Shown: piece by piece, positions 1-9,689 of the stretch
Position numbering within the stretch: the first letter of the stretch is position 1
Layout of the letters: the number at the start of each line of letters is the position of its first letter
Translations under genes and position numbers: made by a program
Assembly: GCF_000718325.1 (NCBI RefSeq)
Contig: NZ_JOFV01000007.1
Location: 123,830-187,829 of the forward strand
Reading direction: 5' to 3'
DNA: 64,000 nucleotides
Source of the DNA: Oerskovia turbata
GTDB lineage: Bacteria; Actinomycetota; Actinomycetes; Actinomycetales; Cellulomonadaceae
Notes under the pieces: model-generated
Databases searched by the model: none
What the model was told of the DNA's origin: nothing
Seen by the model: the letters and a program-made list of their open reading frames with translations, nothing else

Positions 1-1218
1 GATGCGGGCCTCGGGCATGCCGATGAGCGCGACGGCCTGGGCCGCGGCGACCGCGGTCTGCAGCGCGCTGGGGTCGGCCATGCCGACGTCCTCCGCAGCC
101 GAGATGACGATGCGCCGGGCGATGAACCGGGGGTCCTCCCCCGCGGCGATCATGCGCGCGAGGTAGTGCAGCGAGGCGTCGACGTCGGAGCCGCGCACCG
201 ACTTGATGAACGCGCTGGTGACGTCGTAGTGCTGGTCGCCGTCACGGTCGTAGCGCACGGCGGCGACGTCGATCGCGCGCTCCATGGTCTCGAGGTCGAC
301 GACCACGGCCTCGGCCACCGGAGCGGGTTCGTCCGTGGCCGCGGCCTCGGTCTCCTCGTCGGGCGCCCCGGCGGTCTCGCCCTCCCCGGGCGCCTCGCCC
401 TCCCCCGGTGCGTCGCCCCGCCCGACGGCGTCGCTCGCGTCCGTCGCGTCGTCGTCGGGCAGGGCGGTGGTGCGGACGGGGGCGTCCGGGACCTCGGAGA
501 GCGCGGCCCCTGCCGCGGCCTCGAGGATGGTCAGCGCCTTGCGGGCGTCACCGCCCGCGAGGCGGACCAGGTGCTCCTCGGCCTCGTCCGCGAGGGTGAC
601 GGCCCCGCCGAGCCCGCGCTCGTCGACGAGCGCCCTGTGCACCAGGGCGCGCACGTCGCCCGACGTGAGGGGCTTGAGGGTGAGCAGGAGCGAGCGCGAG
701 AGCAGCGGGGAGTTGACCGAGAAGCTCGGGTTCTCGGTCGTGGCCGCCACGAGAGTGACCCAGCGGTTCTCCACGCTGGGCAGCAGCGCGTCCTGCTGGG
801 ACTTGGAGAAGCGGTGGACCTCGTCGATGAACAGGACCGTCTCCTCGCCGCCCGTCGCGAGGCGACGGCGCGCGTCGTCGATGACCTGGCGCACGTCCTT
901 GACGCCCGCGGTCACGGCCGAGAGCTCGACGAAGCGCCGGCCCGAGGTCGTCGCGATGAGGTACGCGAGCGTCGTCTTGCCCGTGCCCGGCGGGCCCCAC
1001 AGGATGACCGAGCCCGGCGCCGCACGCGAGGCCCCCGGACCGTCCACCTCGATGAGGCGGCGCAGCGGCGACCCGGCGACGAGCAGGTGCTCCTGGCCGG
1101 CGACCTCGTCGAGCGCGGCCGGACGCATACGCACCGCCAGCGGCGCACCCGGTCCCGGTCGAGGAGTCCCCTGGGTGCCTGAGGTCGCGGCGTCGAACAG
1201 GTCCATCCCGGGAAGCAT
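1..1218 (-). CDS. rarA: Replication-associated recombination protein A (RarA/MgsA), 3' end outside the window
   Basis: This is an AAA+ ATPase of the clamp-loader-like RarA family, which acts at stalled replication forks. The Walker A stretch GPPGTGKTT and the Walker B box FIDEVHRF are visible, followed by sensor 1 (AATTENPSF) and the start of the C-terminal helical domain. The start is ATG at 1218, giving MLPGMDLFD; a second in-frame ATG lies at 1206. The protein is truncated by the window edge. An unusual Ala/Asp/Glu/Pro-rich linker of about 55 residues, with a doubled APGEGE unit, sits between the ATPase and the C-terminal domain at roughly residues 245-303. Confidence 0.93.
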   Translation of the reverse strand, partial: MLPGMDLFDAATSGTQGTPRPGPGAPLAVRMRPAALDEVAGQEHLLVAGSPLRRLIEVDGPGASRAAPGSVILWGPPGTGKTTLAYLIATTSGRRFVELSAVTAGVKDVRQVIDDARRRLATGGEETVLFIDEVHRFSKSQQDALLPSVENRWVTLVAATTENPSFSVNSPLLSRSLLLTLKPLTSGDVRALVHRALVDERGLGGAVTLADEAEEHLVRLAGGDARKALTILEAAAGAALSEVPDAPVRTTALPDDDATDASDAVGRGDAPGEGEAPGEGETAGAPDEETEAAATDEPAPVAEAVVVDLETMERAIDVAAVRYDRDGDQHYDVTSAFIKSVRGSDVDASLHYLARMIAAGEDPRFIARRIVISAAEDVGMADPSALQTAVAAAQAVALIGMPEARI

Positions 1219-1295
1219 GCCCCGAGCCTACGCACCCCCACCCACACGGTGCGCGCGGCTCGGCGCCGCACCGCGCGAGGTGCCATGCTGACGGG

Positions 1296-3608
1296 GTGTT
1301 CGAGAGCCTTGGCCGCGCCGTCGCCCACCGTCCCCGCCTGACCGTCGCCGTGTGGGTGGTGCTGACCGCCCTGGGGTTCGCCCTCGCCGTCGTGGGCGTC
1401 CACGGCGAGAGCCTGTTCGACCGCCTGACCACGGGCGAGCCGGCGGTCCCCGGCTCGCAGAGCGAGCGCGGCACGCAGATCCTCACCGAGCAGACCGAGA
1501 CGGGCCAGACCGTCTCCCTCCTCGTGAGCGGGGTCGACCCCGCGGACCCGGCCCTCGCCGAGGCCATGGACCCCGTGCACGCCGAGCTCGCCGCGGTCGC
1601 CGGCGTCGAGACGGTCGTCGACCCGTTCGTGGTCCCCGGCGGCGTCGCGACCGAGGCCGCGCAGTCGCTCGTCGCCGCCGACGGCGACGGGTTCGTGCTG
1701 TCCGTGACGCTCGAGCCGGGACTCGACGAGGACGCCGGGGCCGCGGCGGCGAGCGACGTCGTCGAGATCCTCGAGGCCGTCCCCGCGGACCTCGCCGACG
1801 TGGCCCCGGACGCGACCGGGCTCGTGTCGAGCGACGACCTGATCGTCGAGGCCATCACGTCCCAGGTCGAGAAGGACCTCACGACGGGCGAGATGATCGC
1901 CCTGCCCATCGCGCTGCTCGTCATGGTCCTGGTCTTCGGGGGGTTCCTCGCGGCCGCCATGCCCATGGCCGGGGCCGTCGCCTCGATCGGCGCCGGGCTC
2001 GGCGTCCTGCTCGTCCTGTCCTACCCGCTGACCATCGACGCGTCCGTCGTCAACGTCGTCACGCTGCTGGGCCTGGGACTCTCGATCGACTACGGGCTGC
2101 TCATCGTGTCCCGCTTCCGCGAGGAGCTGCACGCCCTCGACGACGCGGCGCCGGGGCGCGCGACGTCCCCCGACGCCACACCGGCCGCGGCGGCCGGGCC
2201 CGACACGGCGGCTGCGTCCCGGACGACCCGCAGGACCCGACGCTCGCGACGTCACGACCCCGACGTGACGGTCGCCGTCGTGCGCACCATGGCCACCGCC
2301 GGGCGCACCGTGGCCTTCTCCGCGCTGACCGTCGCGATCTCGATCGCAGGCCTCATGGTCTTCGAGCCCGACATCCTGCGCGCCATCGGCGCCGCCGGGC
2401 TCGCCGTCATCCTCATCGCCGTCGCGACCGCCATGACCCTCGTGCCCGCCCTGCTCGCGCTCGCGGGCCACCGGCTGGTCCGGCCCGGCGTCCTGAGCAA
2501 GGTCCCCGGGCTGCGCGCCGTCCTGGCCCGCACCGCCGACGTCCAGTCCGACGAGGGCTTCTTCTCCCGGCTCACCGGCCGCGTCCAACGCCACCCGATG
2601 TGGGTCATGCTCGCCACCGTCGCCGTCCTGGTGGTGCTCGCGCTGCCCGTCCTCGGCCTGCAGATGCGCAACTCCGGCATCGAGCTGCTCCCCCAGAGCT
2701 CCCCCCAGCGCGAGTTCGTCGACGAGCTCTCCGCCCAGTTCCCCGCGTCCGCGAGCGCCGACGTGCGCGTCGTGACCGACTCCACGACCGAGGACGCCCA
2801 GGCCTGGGCCGACGAGACCGCGGGCCTCGACGGCGTCGAGCGGGTGGACCCCGCGGTCCCCGTCGGCGACGACCACGCGCTCGTCGGGGTCCACCTCGAC
2901 ACCGCCGACGCGGGCAGCCCCGAGGCGGTGGCCGTCGTCGAGGAGCTGCGCGCCCAGGACCCCGGGTTCACGTTCTACGTCACCGGGCAGGCCGCGGGGC
3001 AGGTCGACTTCCGGGCGGCGCTCGCGGACCGGGTGTGGTGGGCCGTGGGGATCGTGGTGGTCGCGACGTTCGTGCTGCTGTTCCTCATGACAGGGTCCGT
3101 GCTCATCCCCGTCAAGGCGCTCCTGACGAACGCCCTGTCGTTGGCCGCGTCGTTGGGCGTGCTGGTGTGGGTGTTCCAGGAGGGGCACCTGGAGGGGGTG
3201 CTGAACTTCGCGTCGGCGGGCGGCATCGAGACGTACGTCGTGGCCCTGGTCATTGCGTTCGCGTTCGGGCTGGCCATGGACTACGAGGTGTTCCTGCTGT
3301 CCCGCATCAAGGAGCTGCACGACGCTGGCGCGACGAACGACGAGGCGGTCCGCCTGGGGCTGCAGCGGTCGGGGCGCATCATCACGTCGGCCGCGGCCAT
3401 CATCATCGTGGTGTTCGCGGGCTTCGTGTTCGGCGAGCTGCTGGTCATCAAGGAGGTCGGGTTCGCGCTGGCCGTGGCGGTCTTCATCGACGCGACGATC
3501 GTGCGGATCCTGCTCGTCCCAGCGACGATGACGCTGCTGGGGAGCGCGAACTGGTGGGCGCCGCGGCCCATGCGGCGCGTGTACGAGCGCTTCTCGATCA
3601 CCCACTGA
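1296..3608 (+). CDS. MMPL/RND family membrane transporter
   Basis: The product is a 770-residue integral membrane protein with the two-fold MMPL layout: an N-terminal helix, a large extracytoplasmic loop, a five- to six-helix block, a second loop and a second helix block. The segment GLGLSIDYGLLIVSRFREEL in the first half and FGLAMDYEVFLLSRIKELHD in the second are the paired membrane Asp-Tyr motifs that carry protons in this superfamily. Relatives export lipids or drugs; the substrate here is unknown. A Pro/Ala/Arg-rich insert of about 45 residues follows the first motif. The start is a GTG at 1296. The gene is divergent from rarA and convergent with the GNAT gene. Confidence 0.9.
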   Translation: MFESLGRAVAHRPRLTVAVWVVLTALGFALAVVGVHGESLFDRLTTGEPAVPGSQSERGTQILTEQTETGQTVSLLVSGVDPADPALAEAMDPVHAELAAVAGVETVVDPFVVPGGVATEAAQSLVAADGDGFVLSVTLEPGLDEDAGAAAASDVVEILEAVPADLADVAPDATGLVSSDDLIVEAITSQVEKDLTTGEMIALPIALLVMVLVFGGFLAAAMPMAGAVASIGAGLGVLLVLSYPLTIDASVVNVVTLLGLGLSIDYGLLIVSRFREELHALDDAAPGRATSPDATPAAAAGPDTAAASRTTRRTRRSRRHDPDVTVAVVRTMATAGRTVAFSALTVAISIAGLMVFEPDILRAIGAAGLAVILIAVATAMTLVPALLALAGHRLVRPGVLSKVPGLRAVLARTADVQSDEGFFSRLTGRVQRHPMWVMLATVAVLVVLALPVLGLQMRNSGIELLPQSSPQREFVDELSAQFPASASADVRVVTDSTTEDAQAWADETAGLDGVERVDPAVPVGDDHALVGVHLDTADAGSPEAVAVVEELRAQDPGFTFYVTGQAAGQVDFRAALADRVWWAVGIVVVATFVLLFLMTGSVLIPVKALLTNALSLAASLGVLVWVFQEGHLEGVLNFASAGGIETYVVALVIAFAFGLAMDYEVFLLSRIKELHDAGATNDEAVRLGLQRSGRIITSAAAIIIVVFAGFVFGELLVIKEVGFALAVAVFIDATIVRILLVPATMTLLGSANWWAPRPMRRVYERFSITH

Positions 3609-3645
3609 CGCACGCCCCCGCTCCCCACCCCCGCTCCCGTCCGCT

Positions 3646-3700
3646 GAGTGCGGAGTTCTTGCGCGACACGCCCGGCGTGTCGCGCAAGAACTCCGCACTC
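3646..3700. repeat. 55-bp near-perfect palindrome between convergent genes
   Basis: Two 27-bp arms match perfectly around a single central base at 3673. The arm begins GAGTGCGGAGTTCTTGCGCG. It lies 37 bp after the MMPL stop and 28 bp before the end of the GNAT gene. It would fold into a very stable hairpin on either strand and could end transcription from both sides, but no T-run follows. The arms are less GC-rich than their surroundings, which would also fit a mobile palindromic repeat. No second copy was noticed in this window. Confidence 0.8.
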
Positions 3701-3728
3701 GAGGGGCGGCGTGGGTGGCGGACCGGGG

Positions 3729-4580
3729 TCAGTGCCGGCTCTCGAACTCCTGCACGACGGCGTAGCCCAGGCGCGTGTAGACGCGGCGGGCCGCGTCGTT
3801 GTCGGCGTACATGCCCAACGTCACCCAGTCGGACTCGGTGAGCCCGGCACGGGTCACGACGGCCGTGGTCGCCGCGGCGATGCCGTGCCCGCGCCACGCC
3901 GGGTCGGTCGCGACGCTGCCCAGCGACCACGGCGCACCCGGTGCTGCCTGGCGGGCGCCGACGACCCCGCGCAGCACGCCCTGAGGGTCCCGCCAGCCCC
4001 ACCATCGGACGAGCGGGTCCTCGGGGCTCGTCTCGGCGAGCGGGTTCGCCACGTCCAGGCACGCCCGGACCTCGGCCGCGACCGAGGGGCCGGTCAGCGC
4101 CTCGACGTGCTCCTCGCCCGGCTGGGCGGCGGGGGCCTCACGGGTCGCGAAGAAGTCCCACGTCGAGACCGAGCGCTCACGCTCAGGGTCGCTCAGGATC
4201 GCCGGCAGGTCTCCGCGCCGGTCCCTGCACCGGTCCCCCAGGACCGCGAGGGTTCCGCGCGGCAGGCCCGCGCTCACGACGTGCTCACCGAGCTCGCCGT
4301 CCTGCGCCACGCGCGCCAGCAGGTTCGCGGTCGCCTCGGGCGAGCCCATGCCCCACAGGCCGAGGCGCTGGTGGTGAGCGCCGCCGTCGGGCACCCCGCC
4401 CTCTCCCAGGGGAGCCGACGCCGCCACGCTCAGCACGCACGCGTGCTCGTCCTGCCACACCCCGCGCACGTCCCACTCGGGGAGGTCCACCAGGACAAAG
4501 GGGTGGGAGGCCCACCGGTCCCTCAGACCGGTCGAGCCTCCCAGCGTCCTTGCCTGCGTGCGGGTGTCCGGGGCGCTCAC
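3729..4580 (-). CDS. GNAT family N-acetyltransferase
   Basis: The 283-residue protein has a C-terminal GNAT fold. The segment [20 protein letters not shown] contains the R-x-x-G-x-A acetyl-CoA pyrophosphate loop, and [13 protein letters not shown] is the usual motif B end. The N-terminal 150 residues are less conserved and may be a second, degenerate GNAT-like lobe. The start is a GTG at 4580 that overlaps the aspS stop as GTGA, so translation is probably coupled to aspS. The substrate cannot be read from the sequence. Confidence 0.85.
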   Translation of the reverse strand: MSAPDTRTQARTLGGSTGLRDRWASHPFVLVDLPEWDVRGVWQDEHACVLSVAASAPLGEGGVPDGGAHHQRLGLWGMGSPEATANLLARVAQDGELGEHVVSAGLPRGTLAVLGDRCRDRRGDLPAILSDPERERSVSTWDFFATREAPAAQPGEEHVEALTGPSVAAEVRACLDVANPLAETSPEDPLVRWWGWRDPQGVLRGVVGARQAAPGAPWSLGSVATDPAWRGHGIAAATTAVVTRAGLTESDWVTLGMYADNDAARRVYTRLGYAVVQEFESRH

Positions 4581-6403
4581 GCCTTCCCGGCGGCGGCAGC
4601 GTCAGCCGCGGCGACCGGCTCGTCGGTGGGCGCGGCCTTGGGCTTGGCGTCGACGCCCGCCTCCTTGCGCTGCTGCGCCGTGATCGGCGCGGGCGCCTGC
4701 GTCAGCGGGTCGAACCCGCCGCCCGACTTGGGGAACGCGATGACGTCGCGGATCGAGTCCGACTTCGTCAGCAGCGCCACGATGCGGTCCCAGCCGAACG
4801 CGATGCCGCCGTGCGGCGGGGCGCCGAACGCGAAGGCGTCGAGGAGGAAGCCGAACTTCTCCTGCGCCTCCTCCTCGCCGATGCCCATGACCGCGAACAC
4901 GCGCTCCTGGACGTCGCGGCGGTGGATACGGATCGAGCCGCCGCCGATCTCGTTGCCGTTGCACACGATGTCGTACGCGTACGCGAGCGCCTCGCCCGGG
5001 TTCTGCTCGAACGTGTCGATCCACTCGGGCGTGGGCGAGGTGAACGCGTGGTGCACCGCGGTCCAGGCCGAGTTGCCGAGGGCGACGTCGCCCTCGTCGG
5101 CGGCCTCACCCGTGGGCTTGAACAGCGGGGCGTCGACGATCCAGACGAACGCCCAGGCGTTCTCGTCGATCTGCCCGGTGCGCTTGGCGATCTCCTGGCG
5201 GGCCGCGCCCAGCAGGGCGCGCGACTCGTTGGTCCGGCCCGCGGCGAAGAACACCGCGTCGCCCGGCTGCGCGCCGGTCGCGTCGCGCAGGCCCTCGCGC
5301 TCGGCGTCGGACAGGTTCTTGGCGACCGGGCCCGCGAGGGTCCCGTCCTCCTGGAACGTCACGTACGCCAGGCCCTTGGCCCCGCGCTGCTTGGCCCACT
5401 CCTGCCAGGCGTCGAACTGGCGGCGCGGCTGCGAGGCCCCGCCCGCCATGACGACGGCGCCCACGTACTCGGCCTGGAACACGCGGAACGGGGTGTCCTT
5501 GAAGTAGTCCGTGAGCTCGACGAGCGGGTTGCCGAAGCGCAGGTCCGGCTTGTCCGACCCGTACAGGCGCATCGCGTCGTGGAACGTCATGCGCGGGATC
5601 GGCGTGGGGATCTCGTACCCGATGAGGTCCCACAGCGCAACGAGGATCTTCTCGCCGAGCGCGATCACGTCGTCCTGCTCGACGAAGCTCATCTCGACGT
5701 CGAGCTGCGTGAACTCGGGCTGACGGTCCGCGCGGAAGTCCTCGTCGCGGTAGCAGCGGGCGATCTGGTAGTAGCGCTCCATGCCCGAGACCATGAGCAG
5801 CTGCTTGAACAGCTGCGGCGACTGCGGCAGGGCGTACCAGGAGCCGGGGGCCAGGCGCGCGGGCACCAGGAAGTCACGGGCCCCCTCGGGCGTCGAACGC
5901 GTCAGGGTCGGGGTCTCGATCTCGACGAAGTCCTGCTCGTCGAGCACGCGGCGCGCGGCCTGGTTCGCCTTGGCGCGCAGGCGCAGGGCGTGGGCCGGGG
6001 TGGGGCGGCGCAGATCAAGGTAGCGGTGCTTGAGGCGCGCCTCCTCGCCGATGACCTCGGTGCCCTCGAGGGCCGTGGAGACCTGGAACGGCAGGGGCGC
6101 GGACTCGTTGAGCACGACGACGTCGCTCACCACGACCTCGACCTCACCCGTGGGGAGGTTCTTGTTCTCGTTGCCCTCGGGGCGACGGGAGACCACACCG
6201 GTGACCTGGAGCACGAACTCGGCGCGCAGCGGGTGCGCGATCGACTCGTCGCGGATGACGACCTGGGCGATGCCCGAGGCGTCGCGCAGGTCGATGAAGG
6301 CCACCCCACCGTGATCGCGGCGACGATCGACCCAACCGGTGAGGGTGACGGTCTGACCGATCTGCTCGGCCCGCAGGGAGCCGGCTGTGTGGGTGCGAAG
6401 CAC
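4577..6403 (-). CDS. aspS: Aspartyl-tRNA synthetase
   Basis: This class II synthetase charges tRNA-Asp, and possibly tRNA-Asn in organisms that lack AsnRS. The N-terminal OB-fold anticodon-binding domain begins [16 protein letters not shown]. Motif 2 is visible in [20 protein letters not shown] and motif 3 in [11 protein letters not shown]. The GTG start at 6403 is chosen because GGAAGGA stands 8 nt upstream and because the family begins at this point. The length of 608 residues is normal, with an Ala/Pro-rich tail of about 25 residues. The GNAT gene follows in the same transcript. Confidence 0.96.
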   Translation of the reverse strand: MLRTHTAGSLRAEQIGQTVTLTGWVDRRRDHGGVAFIDLRDASGIAQVVIRDESIAHPLRAEFVLQVTGVVSRRPEGNENKNLPTGEVEVVVSDVVVLNESAPLPFQVSTALEGTEVIGEEARLKHRYLDLRRPTPAHALRLRAKANQAARRVLDEQDFVEIETPTLTRSTPEGARDFLVPARLAPGSWYALPQSPQLFKQLLMVSGMERYYQIARCYRDEDFRADRQPEFTQLDVEMSFVEQDDVIALGEKILVALWDLIGYEIPTPIPRMTFHDAMRLYGSDKPDLRFGNPLVELTDYFKDTPFRVFQAEYVGAVVMAGGASQPRRQFDAWQEWAKQRGAKGLAYVTFQEDGTLAGPVAKNLSDAEREGLRDATGAQPGDAVFFAAGRTNESRALLGAARQEIAKRTGQIDENAWAFVWIVDAPLFKPTGEAADEGDVALGNSAWTAVHHAFTSPTPEWIDTFEQNPGEALAYAYDIVCNGNEIGGGSIRIHRRDVQERVFAVMGIGEEEAQEKFGFLLDAFAFGAPPHGGIAFGWDRIVALLTKSDSIRDVIAFPKSGGGFDPLTQAPAPITAQQRKEAGVDAKPKAAPTDEPVAAADAAAAGKA

Positions 6404-6539
6404 GGAGAGAGTCCTTCCGGAACATGCCGGGGCGCACAGTGGCGTCCCGGGATGGGAGTGGGGGGTGCGCAGACGACGCACTCGGACGAGTCTAGTCTGT
6501 GGGCGGACCACGTTCAGGAGAACCCACCGGGAGGCACGC

Positions 6540-7007
6540 ATGGCCAGGCGGATCGCGACCACCGAACGGCTCGGGCGCGCCGAGCTCGTCGAGTTCCTGC
6601 GCGCCGACCGGCGTGCGGTGCTGCTCACCCGGCGCGCGAACGGCGCCCCGCAGATGAGCCCCGTCACGTACGGGGTCGACGGCGAGGGGCGCGTCGTCGT
6701 CTCGACCTACCCCGACCGTGCCAAGGCCGTGAACCTGCGGCGCGACCCCGCCGCGTCGCTGTGCGTCCTGGGCGAGGACTTCGACGACGCCTGGGTGCAG
6801 GTCGACGGCACGGCCGAGGTCATCGACCTGCCCGACTCGGTCGAGCCCCTCGTCGAGTACTACCGGTCGGTCGCCGGGGAGCACCCCGACTGGGACGAGT
6901 ACCGCCAGGCCATGGTCGCGCAGGGCAAGTCGCTGCTGCGCGTGACCATCACGGGTTGGGGGCCCGTGGCCACGGGCGGCTTCCCGGCACGGCTCGCACA
7001 GGACTGA
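6540..7007 (+). CDS. PPOX class F420-dependent (or FMN) oxidoreductase
   Basis: The 155-residue protein has the split-barrel fold of the pyridoxamine 5'-phosphate oxidase superfamily. It opens with the typical segment [20 protein letters not shown] and continues with [15 protein letters not shown], which lines the flavin phosphate site in this family. Actinobacterial members related to Rv1155 usually bind coenzyme F420, so that cofactor is more likely than FMN, but this is inference. The ATG at 6540 has GGGAGG upstream. The gene is divergent from aspS, and both promoters lie in 6404-6539. Confidence 0.85.
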   Translation: MARRIATTERLGRAELVEFLRADRRAVLLTRRANGAPQMSPVTYGVDGEGRVVVSTYPDRAKAVNLRRDPAASLCVLGEDFDDAWVQVDGTAEVIDLPDSVEPLVEYYRSVAGEHPDWDEYRQAMVAQGKSLLRVTITGWGPVATGGFPARLAQD

Positions 7008-7030
7008 GCGCCGAGGACCACGCCCGAGGC

Positions 7031-8056
7031 CTAGAAGAGCAGCTGCTCGGCGCTCGCGGCTGCGTTCGGGCTCGTGCGTCCGGACGCGAGCGCCTGCGCC
7101 CGGTGACCGGCGCTCGCGAAACCGCGCTCGACGAGCAGCGGCCGCACCCGCTCCCACAGCCAGTCGCGGTACGCGCGGCTCGCGTACGACCCGCCCGCGT
7201 AGACGCGCTCGTAGCCCGCGACCCGCTCGGGGTGGTCGCGGCGCAGCCAGGCCATGAACCATTCGCGGGTGCCGGGCTTGAGGAAGAGCGGGAGCACCGT
7301 GGCGCCCGTCGCACCCGCCTCGTGGACCGCGTCGAGCAGGCGCGTGAGGTGGTCGGTCGAGTCCGTCAGCCACGGCAGCACGGGGGCGATCATGACCCCG
7401 CACGGCAGCCCTGCCGCCCGGGCGGCGCGGACGAGGTCGAGGCGGGCGCGCGGCGTGGGTGTGCCGGGCTCGACGGCCTGCTGGAGGTCCTCGTCGACGA
7501 AGGCCAGGGAGACGCCGATGCCGACGTCGACGCGCTCGGCCGCCTGCGTCAGGCGCGGCAGGTCGCGGCGCAGGAGCGTGCCCTTGGTGAGGATCGAGAA
7601 CGGCGTGCGCGAGGCCTCGAGCGCGTCGATGATCCCCGGCATGAGCCGGTAGCGACCCTCGGCGCGCTGGTACGGGTCCGTGTTGGTGCCGAGCGCGACC
7701 GCGTCGCCCGCCCAGGACGGCTTGGCGAGCTCGGTGCGCAGCACGTCGGCGACGTTCATCTTGACGACGATCTGACTGTCGAAGTCCTCGCCGGGGTTCA
7801 TGTCGAGGTAGCGGTGCGAGGGGCGCGCGAAGCAGTAGGAGCACGCATGGGAGCATCCGCGGTACGGGTTGATCGTCCAGGTGAACGGCATGCGGGACTC
7901 CCCCGGCACCTTGGACAGCGCACTCTTGGCGAGCACCTCGTGGAACGTGACCCCGGCGAACTCCGGTGTGCGCACCGTGCGCACGAGCCCCGCGATGCGG
8001 CCGAGCCCGGGCAGCGCGCCGTCGTCCGCCGTGATCGCCTGCCCGTCCCACCTCAT
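7031..8056 (-). CDS. Rv2578c-type radical SAM protein (SplB-like)
   Basis: The protein carries the radical SAM cluster motif C-x3-C-x2-C at Cys68, Cys72 and Cys75 in NPYRGCSHACSYC, and belongs to the Rv2578c family, distantly related to spore photoproduct lyase. The start is set at ATG 8056 because the family begins MRW-x-x-QA; an earlier in-frame ATG at 8074 lies inside the SOS operator and is unlikely to be used. A role in DNA repair is suggested by that operator rather than by known chemistry. The C-terminus ends in LLF, like its relatives. Confidence 0.9.
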   Translation of the reverse strand: MRWDGQAITADDGALPGLGRIAGLVRTVRTPEFAGVTFHEVLAKSALSKVPGESRMPFTWTINPYRGCSHACSYCFARPSHRYLDMNPGEDFDSQIVVKMNVADVLRTELAKPSWAGDAVALGTNTDPYQRAEGRYRLMPGIIDALEASRTPFSILTKGTLLRRDLPRLTQAAERVDVGIGVSLAFVDEDLQQAVEPGTPTPRARLDLVRAARAAGLPCGVMIAPVLPWLTDSTDHLTRLLDAVHEAGATGATVLPLFLKPGTREWFMAWLRRDHPERVAGYERVYAGGSYASRAYRDWLWERVRPLLVERGFASAGHRAQALASGRTSPNAAASAEQLLF

Positions 8057-8064
8057 CGCACCAT

Positions 8065-8080
8065 TCGAACACATGTTCGA
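8065..8080 (-). promoter_or_regulatory. SOS box (LexA operator) for the radical SAM gene
   Basis: The 16-bp palindrome TCGAACACATGTTCGA fits the Gram-positive and actinobacterial LexA consensus CGAAC-RNRY-GTTCG at every position. It ends 9 bp before the ATG at 8056, where it would block transcription or initiation. The placement implies induction of the radical SAM gene by DNA damage. Confidence 0.85.
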
Positions 8081-8175
8081 TCAGATGGTCGACGCGGTCG
8101 CCAGCGGCACGGCCTTGGGCCGCCGGGAGATCCCCGAGGCCTGAACCGTCGCCCGCACGCCCCGGCGCGCACGCA

Positions 8176-8209
8176 TGAGGCCCGGCAGGGAACCCCCTGC
8201 CGGGCCTCA
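8176..8209 (-). terminator. Stem-loop terminator after hisS
   Basis: Two perfect 15-bp arms (TGAGGCCCGGCAGGG and its complement) enclose a 4-nt loop. The structure sits 33 bp past the hisS stop. No U-run is visible, as is common in high-GC actinobacteria. Confidence 0.75.
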
Positions 8210-8241
8210 CGTCCGTCCGGGTCAGCGCCCGGGCTGCGGGC

Positions 8242-9645
8242 TCACTCCCCCGCGGGGACCACGCGCGGCCACAGGTCCTCCGCCGACGGCGCCCACACCG
8301 CCGGGTCCGCGGCGACCTGCTCGCCCGATCGGATGTCCTTGACCTGGTGCGGCACGACCTCGCCGTCCGCGCCGATCCCCGCGGGGAACCACACGAACGG
8401 GATGCCGCGGCGGTCCGCGAACTTGATCTGCTTGCCGAACTTCGCCGCGCTCGGCGCGACCTCGACCGGGATGCCGCGCGAGCGCAGCGCGACCGCGACC
8501 GCGTCCGACGCGGGCCGCGTCTCCTCGCTCGTCACCGCGACCACGACCGCGCTCGGCACCGACCGCGTCGAACGGACCAGGCCCGCGCTCAGCAGCCGCG
8601 AGACGAGGCGCGAGACCCCGATCGAGAGCCCCACGCCCGGGTAGGTGTTCGCGCCGTCGGAGGCCAGGGTGTCGTAGCGCCCGCCCGAGCAGATCGACCC
8701 GAGCTGCTCGTGCCCCACCAGCACCGTCTCGTAGACCGAGCCCGTGTAGTAGTCCAGGCCGCGCGCGATCTTGAGATCAGCGACCACGACGCCCGGCGCC
8801 CGCACGGCCGCCGCGTCGATCAGCGCCGACAGCTCTCCCAGTCCCTCCTCGAGCAGCTCCGACGTCACACCGTGCTCGTCCGCGAGCGCCCGCACCCGCT
8901 CCGCGACGCTCGCGTCCGAGCCGGAGATCGCCGCGAGCGCCAGGCACGCGGCCGCCTGCTCGGGCGTCGCGCCGGTCTCTGCGACCAGCAGCGCCGCGAC
9001 CTTGTCCGGCCCGACCTTGTCGAGCTTGTCGATGCTGCGCAGCACGCCCTCGACGTCGCCCAGGCCCAGCCCGCGGTAGAAGCCCTCGGCGACCTTGCGG
9101 TTGTTCACCAGGATGCGGACCTCGGGCACGCCGATCGAGCGCAGCTCGCCCAACGCCTCGGCCATGACCAGCGGCAGCTCGACCTCGAAGTGGTAGGGCA
9201 GCTCGCCCGCACCCACGACGTCGATGTCCGCCTGCACGAACTCGCGGAAGCGCCCGTCCTGCGGGCGCTCACCGCGCCACACCTTCTGGATCTGGTGCCG
9301 CTTGAACGGGAACGCCAGGTGCCCGGCGTTCTCCAGCACGTACCGGGCGAAGGGCACGGTCAGGTCGAAGTGCAGACCGAGCTGCTTGTCGCCCTTGCCA
9401 CCCCGGTCCCCCGCGGCTCCGTCCGACGGGTCGCCCTCCTCCTGGAGGCGGCGCAGCACGTACACCTCCTTGGAGGTCTCCCCCTTGCGCAGCAGCTGGT
9501 CCAGGGGCTCGACGGCCCGCGTCTCGATCCCCGCGAACCCGTGGAGCTCGAACGTGCGACGCAGCGTGTCGAGCACGTGCTGCTCCACGACGCGTCCAGC
9601 AGGGAGCCATTCAGGGAAACCGGAGAGAGGTGTAGGTCGGGCCAT
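8242..9645 (-). CDS. hisS: Histidyl-tRNA synthetase
   Basis: This is a class II synthetase of 467 residues. Motif 2 is seen in KVWRGERPQDGRFREFVQAD, and the histidine-specific signature RGLDYYTGSVYE is followed by the C-terminal anticodon-binding domain (VEVAPSAAKFGKQIKFADRR). The frame is open well upstream, but ATG 9645 (MARPTPLSGFPEW) matches the family start. A short Gly/Asp-rich insert near residue 80 is unusual but tolerated. The metallo-hydrolase gene 44 bp upstream is probably in the same operon. Confidence 0.96.
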   Translation of the reverse strand: MARPTPLSGFPEWLPAGRVVEQHVLDTLRRTFELHGFAGIETRAVEPLDQLLRKGETSKEVYVLRRLQEEGDPSDGAAGDRGGKGDKQLGLHFDLTVPFARYVLENAGHLAFPFKRHQIQKVWRGERPQDGRFREFVQADIDVVGAGELPYHFEVELPLVMAEALGELRSIGVPEVRILVNNRKVAEGFYRGLGLGDVEGVLRSIDKLDKVGPDKVAALLVAETGATPEQAAACLALAAISGSDASVAERVRALADEHGVTSELLEEGLGELSALIDAAAVRAPGVVVADLKIARGLDYYTGSVYETVLVGHEQLGSICSGGRYDTLASDGANTYPGVGLSIGVSRLVSRLLSAGLVRSTRSVPSAVVVAVTSEETRPASDAVAVALRSRGIPVEVAPSAAKFGKQIKFADRRGIPFVWFPAGIGADGEVVPHQVKDIRSGEQVAADPAVWAPSAEDLWPRVVPAGE

Positions 9646-9689
9646 GGGACCCGATCTTTCCAGACTCCCGGACCGGACGAGCAATCGGT

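Noticed and set aside
8074..8074. ATG 8074 as start of the radical SAM gene
   Set aside because: It lies inside the LexA operator and adds six residues absent from the family start; ATG 8056 was preferred.
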